The notes beneath the pieces were generated by a model that searched no databases, had not been told where the DNA came from, and saw only the letters and a list, made by a program, of their open reading frames with translations. 64,000 nucleotides of DNA from Breznakibacter sp047600785 (GTDB lineage Bacteria; Bacteroidota; Bacteroidia; Bacteroidales; Marinilabiliaceae), in NCBI GenBank assembly GCA_047600785.1, contig JASGKH010000001.1:124001-188000 (forward strand). The letters are read 5' to 3'. Below are positions 36,954 to 46,553 of the stretch, piece by piece; within the stretch, counting starts at the first letter, position 1; the number at the start of each line of letters is the position of its first letter. The position numbers and the translations under genes are program-made.

Positions 36954-37670
36954 ATGCCACAAGCAAAATACAAGCGCATTTTATTGAAATTGAGCGGGGA
37001 ATCGCTCATGGGAGAACAAGGTTACGGCATTGATGCCAACCGCCTGAACGAATATGCCACTCAGATCAAAGAGATTACCGCGTTAGGGACCCAAGTGGGA
37101 ATTGTGGTTGGGGGCGGCAATATTTTTCGGGGATTGAGCGGCACCTCCAAAGGCATTGAGCGTTACAAGGGAGACCAAATGGGGATGCTGGCCACTGTAA
37201 TCAATAGCTTGGCATTGAGTTCGGCGTTGGCCGATTTAGGTTTGAAGGCACGTGTTCTCACTGCCATCCGGATGGAGCCGGTAGGTGAATTTTACAGCAA
37301 GCCCAAAGCCATTGAGTCTTTGGAAAAAGGAGAAGTGGTCATTTTATCGGCAGGAACGGGCAATCCGTATTTTACCACCGATACCGGATCGTCGTTGCGG
37401 GGCATTGAGATCGAAGCCGATGTGATGCTGAAAGGGACCCGTGTGGATGGCGTATACACTGCCGATCCGGAGAAAGACCCGACTGCCACCAGGTTCGATG
37501 AAATTACGTTTGATGAGGTGTACCGGCGTGGCCTTAAGGTGATGGATTTGACCGCCACCGCCATGTGCAAGGAAAACAATTTGCCGGTCATCGTATTCGA
37601 CATGGATACCCCGGGCAACTTGCTCAAGGTAGTGAAAGGTGAAAAAATAGGTACGTTGGTTAAAAAGTAA
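36954..37670 (+). CDS. pyrH: UMP kinase
   Basis: PyrH phosphorylates UMP to UDP, the first step toward UTP and CTP. The 238-residue protein shows KRILLKLSGESLMG, the glycine-rich VVGGGNIFRG, the catalytic GTGNPYFTTDT, and KGTRVDGVYTADP. It is flanked by two glycosidase genes and is not beside tsf and frr, its usual neighbours; tsf lies about 10 kb away on the other strand. Confidence 0.96.
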   Translation: MPQAKYKRILLKLSGESLMGEQGYGIDANRLNEYATQIKEITALGTQVGIVVGGGNIFRGLSGTSKGIERYKGDQMGMLATVINSLALSSALADLGLKARVLTAIRMEPVGEFYSKPKAIESLEKGEVVILSAGTGNPYFTTDTGSSLRGIEIEADVMLKGTRVDGVYTADPEKDPTATRFDEITFDEVYRRGLKVMDLTATAMCKENNLPVIVFDMDTPGNLLKVVKGEKIGTLVKK

Positions 37671-37961
37671 ACGTCCCCGGCTTTCCCCCAAACATAAGCA
37701 AACAAAAGAGATACGGAACGGGCCGGGCGAGAGCTCCTGGGCCCATTTTTAATTTTGATGAAAGCCATTTTCCGCGTTTTCGAACGAATTTTCCTGTTTC
37801 TGCGCACGATTATTCGTGTTTTTACATGCTGATAACGCTTAATTTTAAAAGCGGAGAAGACTCCCAAAGATTGTTTCCATTGCTTTCAAAAACGTATTTA
37901 TCATGCACCACGACAAATTCATTTTTCAGGGAATATTCTTCAAAATTAATACCTCTTTACC

Positions 37962-40799
37962 ATGAGAAACCCGGCAATACCATTCGTTCTTCTGTGCCTG
38001 TCAATTGGCATGCTTACGGCGCAGCAACCCGTCAAATGGCCTGACGTGACCCAACAAAGCAAGCCCTGGACGCGTTGGTGGTGGATGGGAAGTGCAGTGG
38101 ACAGTGCCAACCTGACCTATTGCATGGAATTGTACCAAAAGGCAGGTTTGGGAGGATTGGAGGTCACCCCCATATACGGAGTGAAAGGAACGGAGGAACG
38201 GTTCGTCGATTTTTTGTCACCGCAATGGACGGCCCTCTTCGGGCACACCCTTCACGAAGCCAAACGCTTAGGCATTGGCATCGATCTGGCCAACGCGTCG
38301 GGATGGCCGTTTGGCGGGCCATGGGTATTGCCCGGCGATGCCTGCAAAACCATTGAGTACAAAACATGGACGGTAACGGAGGGGCAAACCCTTGGTGAAA
38401 AGGTCGCTTTTGAACAACAACCATTTTTACGGTTGGCAGGGCCTGAAAAACCAACATGGGACGATCTGAAAGAGCCCGTTTCCCAAACGTCCGGCTTGCA
38501 GAGATGGGCCATTGACCAGGTAAAGTTTCGTAAAAACCTGCCGTTGGTGGCCCTGGTCGGCTATTCCGACCAGGGGGAGACCGTTGACCTTTCGCAATTG
38601 GTGGATACAAAGGGTGACTTGCACTGGACGGCTCCCGGGGGCAATTGGACGCTTTACGGCCTATTCGCCGGATGGCACGGCAAGATGGTGGAACGTGCAG
38701 GGCCGGGCGGCGAAGGGGATGTGATAGACCACTTTTCGAAAAGTGCCACCACGAGCTATTTAGGCCACTTCGACAAGGCGTTTGCCGGCCACGACCTGAG
38801 TGGCCTTCGTGCGTACTTTAACGACAGTTACGAAGTAGACGATGCCCGTGGGGAAGCCGATTTCACCCCTGATCTTTTCGAGGAGTTCGAAAAACGCAGG
38901 GGCTATGACCTGAAAAAATACCTGCCCGCACTGTTCGGCAACGCATTGGCCGATTCGGTGGGAAGGGTGCGTTGTGATTTTCGCGAGACCATTTCCGACC
39001 TGTTGCTTGAGAACTATACCCAAACGTGGCACCAATGGGCCCAACGTCAGGGCAAGCTTATCCGTAACCAGGCACATGGTTCGCCCGCCAGTTTGCCGGA
39101 CCTTTATGCCAGCACCGATATTCCTGAAATAGAAGGAACAGAGCTCACGCGCATAAAATTTGCGTCATCGGCGGCCCACGTCACGGGAAAAACACTGGTG
39201 TCGTCCGAATCGGCCACATGGCTTAACGAACATTTCAAATCGACCCCCGCCGATGTCAAAAAAGCGTTGGACGTGTTGATGCTGGGTGGCGTCAATCACA
39301 TTTTTTACCATGGAACGGCCTATTCGCCCAAAGAAGCCCAATGGCCAGGCTGGTTGTTTTATGCTGCGATGCATTTCAATCCACAGAATAGCTATTGGCC
39401 TTACTTTGCAGAACTGAACAGCTATGTGGCCCGTTGCCAGTCGTTCCTCCAGCAGGGGACGGCACAAAACGACGTGTTGCTCTATTTTCCCGTTTATGAT
39501 AGCTGGAGCGACGCTGGTCACACATTGCTCAAACATTTCGACGGGTTTAAGCACCAGCCCGCCGATTGGCCGGTGAAAGTGCTGGCCGAACAAATGTTGG
39601 ACAATGGCATTGCGTTCGATTACATTTCCGACCGCCAATTACTTGGGGTGAAATGGAAGAACGGCCGTCTGGAAACAGGCAACTGCCATTACCAAACCAT
39701 ATTGGTGCCAAATGCCGCTTACATGCCTGCCGCCACACTGCAAAAACTTATTGAACTTGCCCATCAGGGGGCGACTGTCCTCTGGTTTGGCAATATGCCC
39801 CAATCGTTGCCCGGGCTGGGCGATTTGGAACAGAAAAGGGATGAAATGTCTTATCTGGTGCAGGATCTGTTTTTTGGTGCACCTGATAACGGCGTGCAAA
39901 CAGCTACGGTGGGGCAGGGGCGGTTGCTGAAATCGGATCATTTGCCCAAGCTTATGGCCGAAGCCGGAGTAGCCTGCGAACCAATGGTGCCAATGGGGCT
40001 GAATTGTACACGGAGAACTGTTGACGGCCAAACGCTCTATTTCATCGTTAACCAAACGGGGAAGCCATTCCGGGGAAAAGTACCTTTTGCCACCGTATTT
40101 AAACACGCCGCACGGTACAATATGCTTACCGGGCAAACGGGTATTGTCCGTGTGGGGGACCGGACCGGTGTATGTCAGATAGAAATGCGGTTAGGGCCCG
40201 ACGAGTCGGTGATCCTGCTTACAGCCGATAGGCCGTTTGCGGGCAATGCGTATCCGCAATACAATGCGGCGGGAAAGGGTATTCCTGTCGCGTTGCCATG
40301 GAAGGTCGGTTATGTGGCCGGCGGACCGGATACCCCCTCTTCACGGAGCATCGACCAATTGTCGTCATGGACAGAGTGGGACAATGGCGAACTGGAAAAC
40401 TTTTCGGGCACGCTGGCCTATCGGGCAAGCTTTAAACGGCCCAACGGTCAATATACCGCATGGCGGCTTAACCTGGGCGATGTCGAAGGGGCCGCCATGG
40501 TGTTTTTGAACGGGGAAAAAATTGCAACCCTTTGGGGCCCCGATTATTCAACAGAAATCCCTTCCCGGTTGCTCAAACGCCAAAACCAGCTGGAAGTACA
40601 AGTGACCAACGGCATGTCCAACCGGATTGCATGGATGGATAAACAGAACATATCCTGGCGCATTTTTTATAACACCAACTTCCAAACCCGTGTACCCGCC
40701 AATCGTGGTGCCGACGGCAACTTTACGGCTGAAAACTGGGAGCCCGAACCCTCGGGGTTATTGGGGCCTGTGGAATTGGTGCCGCTGATCGGGGAGTAA
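37962..40799 (+). CDS. Glycoside hydrolase family 106-type protein (alpha-L-rhamnosidase family)
   Basis: The 945-residue protein has a signal peptide (MRNPAIPFVLLCLSIGMLTA) and the GH106 signature at the start of the mature part: PWTRWWWMGSAVDSANLTY and GLGGLEVTPIYGVKG. Further blocks include NDSYEVDDARGEADFTPDLF and LVSSESATW, which supply acidic residues in the catalytic barrel. A C-terminal beta-sandwich (about 790-930) resembles the GH2 sugar-binding domain. Known GH106 enzymes cleave alpha-L-rhamnose from pectic or other glycans. It faces away from GH97 across pyrH and has no SusCD partner here. GC and codon use look higher than in the neighbours. Confidence 0.82.
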   Translation: MRNPAIPFVLLCLSIGMLTAQQPVKWPDVTQQSKPWTRWWWMGSAVDSANLTYCMELYQKAGLGGLEVTPIYGVKGTEERFVDFLSPQWTALFGHTLHEAKRLGIGIDLANASGWPFGGPWVLPGDACKTIEYKTWTVTEGQTLGEKVAFEQQPFLRLAGPEKPTWDDLKEPVSQTSGLQRWAIDQVKFRKNLPLVALVGYSDQGETVDLSQLVDTKGDLHWTAPGGNWTLYGLFAGWHGKMVERAGPGGEGDVIDHFSKSATTSYLGHFDKAFAGHDLSGLRAYFNDSYEVDDARGEADFTPDLFEEFEKRRGYDLKKYLPALFGNALADSVGRVRCDFRETISDLLLENYTQTWHQWAQRQGKLIRNQAHGSPASLPDLYASTDIPEIEGTELTRIKFASSAAHVTGKTLVSSESATWLNEHFKSTPADVKKALDVLMLGGVNHIFYHGTAYSPKEAQWPGWLFYAAMHFNPQNSYWPYFAELNSYVARCQSFLQQGTAQNDVLLYFPVYDSWSDAGHTLLKHFDGFKHQPADWPVKVLAEQMLDNGIAFDYISDRQLLGVKWKNGRLETGNCHYQTILVPNAAYMPAATLQKLIELAHQGATVLWFGNMPQSLPGLGDLEQKRDEMSYLVQDLFFGAPDNGVQTATVGQGRLLKSDHLPKLMAEAGVACEPMVPMGLNCTRRTVDGQTLYFIVNQTGKPFRGKVPFATVFKHAARYNMLTGQTGIVRVGDRTGVCQIEMRLGPDESVILLTADRPFAGNAYPQYNAAGKGIPVALPWKVGYVAGGPDTPSSRSIDQLSSWTEWDNGELENFSGTLAYRASFKRPNGQYTAWRLNLGDVEGAAMVFLNGEKIATLWGPDYSTEIPSRLLKRQNQLEVQVTNGMSNRIAWMDKQNISWRIFYNTNFQTRVPANRGADGNFTAENWEPEPSGLLGPVELVPLIGE

Positions 40800-41007
40800 C
40801 GGGCTATGTTATCTTTAACCTATGCTATTTATGCATTGCCGCAAGTTATTTAAGTAATATTTTTGAATATAATCACCATGTAGTCAGGGTGTAGTAAAAT
40901 GAACTTCCTAAAAATAATCTAACGTATGAGGTTATGATTAGTGAATAAAATACCTTCGGTGATGAACATTTTATTCATCTTAATCAATTTACCTAAAATC
41001 AATCTTT

Positions 41008-41742
41008 ATGGAAGTAACTATTAAACACAGTGTGAAGGCGTATTTGTACGACAACCTGTTGACCGACGACCCAAACGACTTTTCGGCCCGTGTGAGCAGT
41101 GAACGCACCCTTGGCATTGAGGATATTTGCCAATCGGCCGTGTCGCGTGGCGGTGCCGATGTATCGGCTAAAGCAATGAGCCATGCCGTTGATCTTTTCC
41201 TCAAGGAAATGGCTTACCTTATGTGTGACGGCTATTCGGTCAATACCGGCTATTTTACCGCCGGCGTGCAAATAAAGGGCGTCTTCAACAATCCAAAAGA
41301 ACCATTTACCAAAGGCAAGCACACGGTGTCGTTCCTGTTCAACCAAGGCGATACTTTACGTAAGGAGCTGTCCAATGTAGATGTGGCCATAATGGGCGTG
41401 GCCGAGACCGGCTGTGAGATATTGCAGGTAACCGATGTGAAAACGGGATCGGTCAACGACGTGATTACTCCAGGCAGGAACCTCAAAATACGTGGAAGCA
41501 AAATAAAACTGGCCGGAGAGACCAACCTGGTGGGCGTTTACTTTTTGGATCAGGCTTCGGGCAATATCATCAAAGTTGATGTTACCGATGTGGTTACCAA
41601 CAATCCCTCGGAACTTATGGTGGTGGTCCCTGAACTGGCTGCAGGAGTTTACGTGTTGGAAGTGCGTACCAAGTTTAGCGGAGGCTCTTTGTTAAAAGAA
41701 GTGCGTGTGGCCAGCTTCGATAAAACACTTAGGGTGGTTTAA
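41008..41742 (+). CDS. HU-like DNA-binding domain fused to DUF4469
   Basis: The 244-residue protein has an HU/IHF-like N-terminal half (about residues 1-125; VKAYLYDNLLTDDPNDFSARV, with GIEDICQSAVSRGG and FTAGVQIKGVF strands) and an Ig-like C-terminal DUF4469 half (about 140-240). This fusion is a large Bacteroidota family annotated as DUF4469 or HU-like proteins. HU-like domains bend DNA, but the basic beta-arm of true HU is not evident in this one, so DNA binding is unproven. It has no close co-directional neighbour, and the 23-bp palindromic array starts 24 nt after its stop. Confidence 0.8.
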   Translation: MEVTIKHSVKAYLYDNLLTDDPNDFSARVSSERTLGIEDICQSAVSRGGADVSAKAMSHAVDLFLKEMAYLMCDGYSVNTGYFTAGVQIKGVFNNPKEPFTKGKHTVSFLFNQGDTLRKELSNVDVAIMGVAETGCEILQVTDVKTGSVNDVITPGRNLKIRGSKIKLAGETNLVGVYFLDQASGNIIKVDVTDVVTNNPSELMVVVPELAAGVYVLEVRTKFSGGSLLKEVRVASFDKTLRVV

Positions 41743-41765
41743 CCATTTGCCTGGCCCCTTCGTGC

Positions 41766-41857
41766 TGTTGTGGGTGACGCAACAGTACTGTTGCGTCACC
41801 CACAACAATGTTGTTGCGTTGGTCACAACAATGTTGTTGTGACACCCACAACAAAAC
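41766..41857. repeat. Array of four 23-bp units with TGTTG/CAACA inverted ends
   Basis: Four consecutive units of exactly 23 bp start at 41766, 41789, 41812 and 41835. Each begins TGTTGYG or TGTTGTG and holds CAACA 14-19 nt later, so each is itself a small inverted repeat. Units 1 and 2 together form a perfect 42-bp palindrome (41766-41807), and units 3 and 4 form another 22-bp one (41822-41843). It lies 24 nt after the HU-DUF4469 gene. It could be a multi-copy operator, an attachment or recombination site, or a strongly folded 3' end. There are no spacers, so it is not CRISPR. Confidence 0.7.
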
Positions 41858-41904
41858 AAGTTTCCCAATAGTAGACAATTTCGCTCTTGCTTTGGTGCAT
41901 AAAC

Positions 41905-41940
41905 AAAAACCGCCACTCTGTAAAAAGAGTGGCGGTTTTT
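41905..41940. terminator. Bidirectional intrinsic terminator
   Basis: A perfect 15-bp stem (41905-41919 with 41926-41940) with a 6-nt loop carries A5 and T5 at its ends, so it ends transcription both from the HU-DUF4469 gene on + and from the Big2-like lipoprotein gene on -. Confidence 0.8.
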
Positions 41941-41965
41941 GCATCATTTTTCCGTGGGAAGAACT

Positions 41966-42769
41966 TTATCTGGATTTGCTGCTTCCCGGTTTCACCACCG
42001 TATCCATCGTCTCTTTTACCACGTTTAGTTTGCCTTTACTTGCCCTCAGCGTCGGCGATGCCAGGGCCGAAACCCCTGAAGCCCCGGTATTTTCCTCCAT
42101 GGGTATGAACGCAAGTACGATCTCGTTGTAAGTTTCGTCCACCCATTTCCCGACAATTGCATCCTGGTTATAGAACACTTGTGTGCCGTCGGTGTCCTTG
42201 CCGGCATAATAAAAACGTTGCGTCAGGTGTTCGGAAACTTTAAAGTCGACCGACGATGTATTGGGGAGGAAAAAATAGCACATCTCGTAACGTTTGGCAT
42301 CGTCAAATAAATAGTATACTTCGTCGATGTATTGGTTTTCACCGGCAAAGAACATCAATGTGGTATCCATGTATATGAGTTCGCGGTCTTCGTACTTTAG
42401 TATTTTTTTAGATGTAACGCCGAAAGGAAGATAGGGGTCGGCAAAAACCGACGTGGTGGGGACCACGGTCACAATGCAGGTGTCCGTTTGTTGCCCGTCG
42501 TACGATGTTGCCGTAATCTTGGCCGTGCCGGCCAGTTCACCCGTAACCGTTCCCCAATTGTCGACAGACACGGCGTATTCATTGTCGCTTTCGTATGTGG
42601 GGAGTTTGGCCGATGTGTAGTTCAGGTTCAGATCTGCCGTTTCGCCATAAGTGACTTCAATGGCGTTTTTGGGGAAATAAAACTTTTTTCCGCCGTTGTC
42701 GTCGTCGTTGCAACCGGTCAGGACAAGCAATGATGCGAAAACGCATCCGGATGTAAGATATTTAAACAT
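41966..42769 (-). CDS. Secreted lipoprotein with a Big2-like domain
   Basis: The 267-residue protein has a lipoprotein signal (MFKYLTSGCVFASLLVLTGC) followed by the acidic NDDDNGG. Residues 40-105 read as an Ig-like Big2 domain (AVSVDNWGTVTGELAGTAKITATSYDG). The C-terminal part is mixed and unassigned. A second acidic run at the mature N-terminus suggests export toward the outer membrane or surface. The frame is open to 42847, but the signal peptide sets the ATG at 42769. It is transcribed away from the large hybrid kinase gene. Confidence 0.78.
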   Translation of the reverse strand: MFKYLTSGCVFASLLVLTGCNDDDNGGKKFYFPKNAIEVTYGETADLNLNYTSAKLPTYESDNEYAVSVDNWGTVTGELAGTAKITATSYDGQQTDTCIVTVVPTTSVFADPYLPFGVTSKKILKYEDRELIYMDTTLMFFAGENQYIDEVYYLFDDAKRYEMCYFFLPNTSSVDFKVSEHLTQRFYYAGKDTDGTQVFYNQDAIVGKWVDETYNEIVLAFIPMEENTGASGVSALASPTLRASKGKLNVVKETMDTVVKPGSSKSR

Positions 42770-42909
42770 GATGGTAAAGTTATGGGCTGAATCAAATAAG
42801 CTGCAATTTACGTAACAGATGCGGAAAGTAAAGAACCGATCAACCAATGTGGGTAAAATCTAATCGAAAAGTAACGGATATACAATTTTGGGAAGACGGA
42901 CATAAGACG

Positions 42910-45900
42910 TCAACGCAGAACCGTTATCTTGTCGCGTCCAAAGAAATAGCTCATCTTGTACAGCAATTGTTCGCGGTCCAGCGGCTTTTCCAGCCATTCG
43001 TCGACCAAAGATACCTCAGGGCCTTGCCGCCCATCGATCGGTTTTTCCGATTGTGCGATCACAGGCAAGTCGTACCTGAAATGTTTTATTTGTTTAAGGA
43101 ACCCGGCCACATCAATGCCGGGCATCTCCATATCGAACAATATCAAATCGATGGCCTGGCGCTTTTTTATCAGCTCTCTTGCCGAAGCCGCGGTACGGGC
43201 CGAAATGAGGGTGACGCCCGTCTTCTCCAATATCTTCCTTATTCGTAAATGGCTGTTGCTGTTGTCGTCGACCAGCAGCACAATTTTATCGGCCCAGAAA
43301 TAACCCGTCCGTGGGATTGGTTCGACCGGCCGGAGGCCGCTGCTTTTCAGAAGGGGCAATATCATGGGACGGCGCAAATTGTTGTCGGGGATCTCGAAAA
43401 AGAAGGTCGACCCTTCACCGGGCACCGAATCGACATGGATGTTCCCGCCCAATGCTTCGGTCAGTTTTTTGCTGATGGAAAGCCCCAGTCCCGTGCCGCC
43501 GTACTTTTTGGAAATGCTTTCGTCGCCTTGCCTGAACGGTAAGAAAATAATTCCCAGTTTGTCGTTTTCGATACCAATGCCGGTGTCCTTCACAAAAAAG
43601 CGGAACATACCGCTTTCGATACGGTACCCAAAGGTAATGATACCCTGGGGGGTGAACTTAATGGCGTTGTCCAGTAAGTTGTTTAATATCTGGGTAATGC
43701 GGTTTGGGTCCGATTCGGCCAGCGGTTCCTCCTTCGTGTGGGGAATATCCAGAATGATCTGCTCGATGGCGTTACGTTTTTCGAGTTTGATGCGTTTCTG
43801 GAACAACAGGTAAGTGTCGCGTAACAGATCGTTGACGGCAAACACACATTTCGAGATGTTCATTACCCCGCTTTCGATCTTGGCAATGTCTATCAAATCC
43901 GATATCAACGCCATGAGGTGATCGGAACTTCGGATAATGATGTTCATGAATTCCTCCTGTTCCACGGGGGTTGCATCGCCCTCTTTCAGCAAAGTGGAGA
44001 ATCCCACGATGGCATTCAGCGGTGTGCGTACCTCGTGGCTTAAATTGGCCAGGAACGCCGATTTGAGCTTGTCGGCCGATTCGGCTTTTTCTTTGGCTTC
44101 GAGCAGTTCTTGTTCCACCATTTTACGCTGGGTCATATCGCGTCCCGAACATAGGAACGAGGCCACCTCGCCGTTCGGGCCAAATTCGGGCGAGATCCGC
44201 CATTCGATCGAAAAGGTTTGGTTGAACAGGACGAACGATGCTTCGGTCTGGCAACTGCCATGTTCCCCGGCGGCCCGTTTGCACCCGGCACCAATGGCTT
44301 GGGCCAGTGCATCCGGTATTTGGGAGATACCAGACAATTGCTGATCCGTCAAATCCATCGGTCCAAAACGGTAACACTGTTTGAACGCCTGATTGGCGAA
44401 GAGCAATGTGCCGTCGTTGGCGATCCGGATAATCTGGTCTGTTGTGTTCTCGCTCAGTGTGCGGAATTTTTCTTCACTTTGCATCAGCACGGCTTCGTGC
44501 TTTTTGCGGTCGGTAATGTTACGTAACGAGAAGTAAAAGAGAGGTTTCCCTTTGAGAATGATCCGCGATCCGTAAACTTCGACCGGAACCAGCAACCCTT
44601 TTTCGGTTTTGATGTTAAAATCTCCTTTAAAGTCGAGACCTTGGGCAATCAGGGCAAATGCCTCGCGGAAGCGGGACAAATCGATGGTCGATGCAAACAA
44701 ATTGCCGGGTTCGAAGCTTTGGGCATTGCTGTCCGTTAACCCGATCATCTCCTTGGCCGCAGTGTTCACGAAAACGGTCTCCTCCGGCGATTCGAGGAGC
44801 AGTACCCCTTCGATAGTGGTTTCGATGATTTTTCGGTACCGTTCCTCGCTCTCCATTAGCTCGCTTTGTGCCTGCTTAAGCAACGTCACATCCTGTGCAA
44901 TGATCAGGTACGTATCCCGAAGACCATTGACGGGGCATTGTTTACCGATCACAATGGAGTGGATGGGTTGGCCAAGATGGTTTCTCATCACCGTTTCCAT
45001 GGAACCCACGCCTTCACGGTTTATTTGTTGGTAAAAGGCCTCGGCCATTTCGGTGTCGTTTTGTCCCGGGTAATAAAATTGCGATAGCTTTTGTCCGATC
45101 AGTTCTGTTTCGGTCAGTGCGCTTTGTTCCTGAAGGAACCTGTTCGCATACAGCAGTTCGCGGTTCCTTACCAGCATGATCCCCAAAGGAACCGAACTGA
45201 GGATGCTTTCCAAAAAGTTTTCTTTGTCGCGTAACTGGCGGGTCAGCCTTATCGCCTCCTGATGGCTCGACACCATGTGGTCCATGGCATGTTGCCTTTC
45301 AAAAGCCGATGCAAACAGATCGGCCACCACCACAAACGCGTTTATCTCATCGTCGGCCCACCGGCGCTCGGGCCTTACGTCCTCAAAGCACATGAATCCC
45401 TGAAGGCCATTGGTGGAATGGATGCCGATGACAAGCCGCGAAACCTCCGTGCCACGGTTAAGGATATTGAGCGCTGTATCCACCTGCACATCGGAACCCA
45501 TCAGTACTTTTTGGACCTTCAGCATGTCGTACAAACCCGGCAAATGACGTGTGAACGATATATTTTGCAGGCTATCCTTAATGGGCACGGCATTTTTTTG
45601 CACGTATTCGTCCATTGCACGGCAGTTGTCGCTGTCGGTGTTCTCGAACAACAAGACCCTCGAAAAACCGAAAAGTTTTGCGGTGGTTTCAAGGGAATGC
45701 CTGGCCTGGACCTCAAATCTGTCGTTATGGCTGAACGTTTCGGCTATTTTAAGGAGATAATTGTTAATCGACTCTTTTTTTTCCAGTTCAATTTGGTCAC
45801 GGTTGCGCATAAACGCATCGGAAAGCTGCATGGCCGACAACTTGAGAAGCTCTTTTTCGAACGTAAACCATTCGCGGCAAAATGCAGTTTCCTCAAATGC

Positions 45901-46407
45901 CAGAAATCCGGTGGGTCCGTCACCGGCCCAAAGTGGGAAAAGCAACAACGATTGGGTTTGCCGTGCCTGGTCAAAAAAAGGTAAAAGGGCCTCGGGCATC
46001 GGGGCTTGCTGCAGGACTAACTCCCATGGCCCGTTTCCTATGTCCTGTAAAAACGATTGGATGCTTTCCCATACATCCATGTGCGACGGGGTTACCGCCG
46101 ATGGTTGTCCCACCCCGCTTTGAAGGATAATGTGGCTGCGTGTGGTTTTGTTATAATGGAAGAGAACGGCCCGTTCACAATCGGCAAATTTATCGATGTG
46201 CAGCAATGCCGATTTTATTTTTTCACTGAATAACGCTTTGCCCGAAAGGGCTTCCCCAACGGCAGCAGGTAAAAGAATTGGTTGGTTCTCTGCCGGAAAC
46301 ATTGATCCCGCTTGGCTTAGTTCCCGTTCCGACAGCCGGGATACCAGCCGCTTTAACCGCATATTTTCGGCCAGTAACCGTTCAAACGAGTCGTTAGCGT
46401 ACTCCAT
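42910..46407 (-). CDS. Large soluble hybrid histidine kinase, GAF and PAS sensors
   Basis: The 1165-residue protein has no membrane helix. In order I see two GAF-like domains (about 80-210 and 230-375), three PAS domains (about 400-515, 525-640, 645-770), HisKA with His791 (NLSHEVRTPLNAI), HATPase (about 890-1010; NNLLDNAIKFT, GTGLGLSISKKL), and a C-terminal receiver (about 1035-1155) with VDDNS and Asp1092 in LFDMEMPG. It is a cytoplasmic multi-input kinase; the ligands of the GAF and PAS domains are unknown. No output regulator gene is nearby. It is divergent from no gene within 500 bp. Confidence 0.92.
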   Translation of the reverse strand: MEYANDSFERLLAENMRLKRLVSRLSERELSQAGSMFPAENQPILLPAAVGEALSGKALFSEKIKSALLHIDKFADCERAVLFHYNKTTRSHIILQSGVGQPSAVTPSHMDVWESIQSFLQDIGNGPWELVLQQAPMPEALLPFFDQARQTQSLLLFPLWAGDGPTGFLAFEETAFCREWFTFEKELLKLSAMQLSDAFMRNRDQIELEKKESINNYLLKIAETFSHNDRFEVQARHSLETTAKLFGFSRVLLFENTDSDNCRAMDEYVQKNAVPIKDSLQNISFTRHLPGLYDMLKVQKVLMGSDVQVDTALNILNRGTEVSRLVIGIHSTNGLQGFMCFEDVRPERRWADDEINAFVVVADLFASAFERQHAMDHMVSSHQEAIRLTRQLRDKENFLESILSSVPLGIMLVRNRELLYANRFLQEQSALTETELIGQKLSQFYYPGQNDTEMAEAFYQQINREGVGSMETVMRNHLGQPIHSIVIGKQCPVNGLRDTYLIIAQDVTLLKQAQSELMESEERYRKIIETTIEGVLLLESPEETVFVNTAAKEMIGLTDSNAQSFEPGNLFASTIDLSRFREAFALIAQGLDFKGDFNIKTEKGLLVPVEVYGSRIILKGKPLFYFSLRNITDRKKHEAVLMQSEEKFRTLSENTTDQIIRIANDGTLLFANQAFKQCYRFGPMDLTDQQLSGISQIPDALAQAIGAGCKRAAGEHGSCQTEASFVLFNQTFSIEWRISPEFGPNGEVASFLCSGRDMTQRKMVEQELLEAKEKAESADKLKSAFLANLSHEVRTPLNAIVGFSTLLKEGDATPVEQEEFMNIIIRSSDHLMALISDLIDIAKIESGVMNISKCVFAVNDLLRDTYLLFQKRIKLEKRNAIEQIILDIPHTKEEPLAESDPNRITQILNNLLDNAIKFTPQGIITFGYRIESGMFRFFVKDTGIGIENDKLGIIFLPFRQGDESISKKYGGTGLGLSISKKLTEALGGNIHVDSVPGEGSTFFFEIPDNNLRRPMILPLLKSSGLRPVEPIPRTGYFWADKIVLLVDDNSNSHLRIRKILEKTGVTLISARTAASARELIKKRQAIDLILFDMEMPGIDVAGFLKQIKHFRYDLPVIAQSEKPIDGRQGPEVSLVDEWLEKPLDREQLLYKMSYFFGRDKITVLR

Positions 46408-46553
46408 AAGTAAGGGCCTGAAGAGGATCGACTTGGCGGGTTTGGAAAGATTGAATTTTAATTGCCAATATAGTGAATTCCTTTCATACTTTTTACGGTG
46501 TTTCTGGATTGGCGCTTAGGTTGTTCCGACCGGCAAGGAAATGCGGCATTAAG

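Noticed and set aside
37826..38044. 72-codon plus-strand frame before the GH106 gene
   Set aside because: It overlaps the GH106 signal peptide in another frame and shows no family resemblance.
41766..41857. CRISPR array
   Set aside because: The four units are directly contiguous with no spacers, are not identical, and no cas gene is near.
45262..45984. Open frame of 240 codons on the plus strand inside the hybrid kinase gene
   Set aside because: It is antisense to a well-supported GAF/PAS kinase; low-complexity and His/Cys-rich composition fits a shadow.
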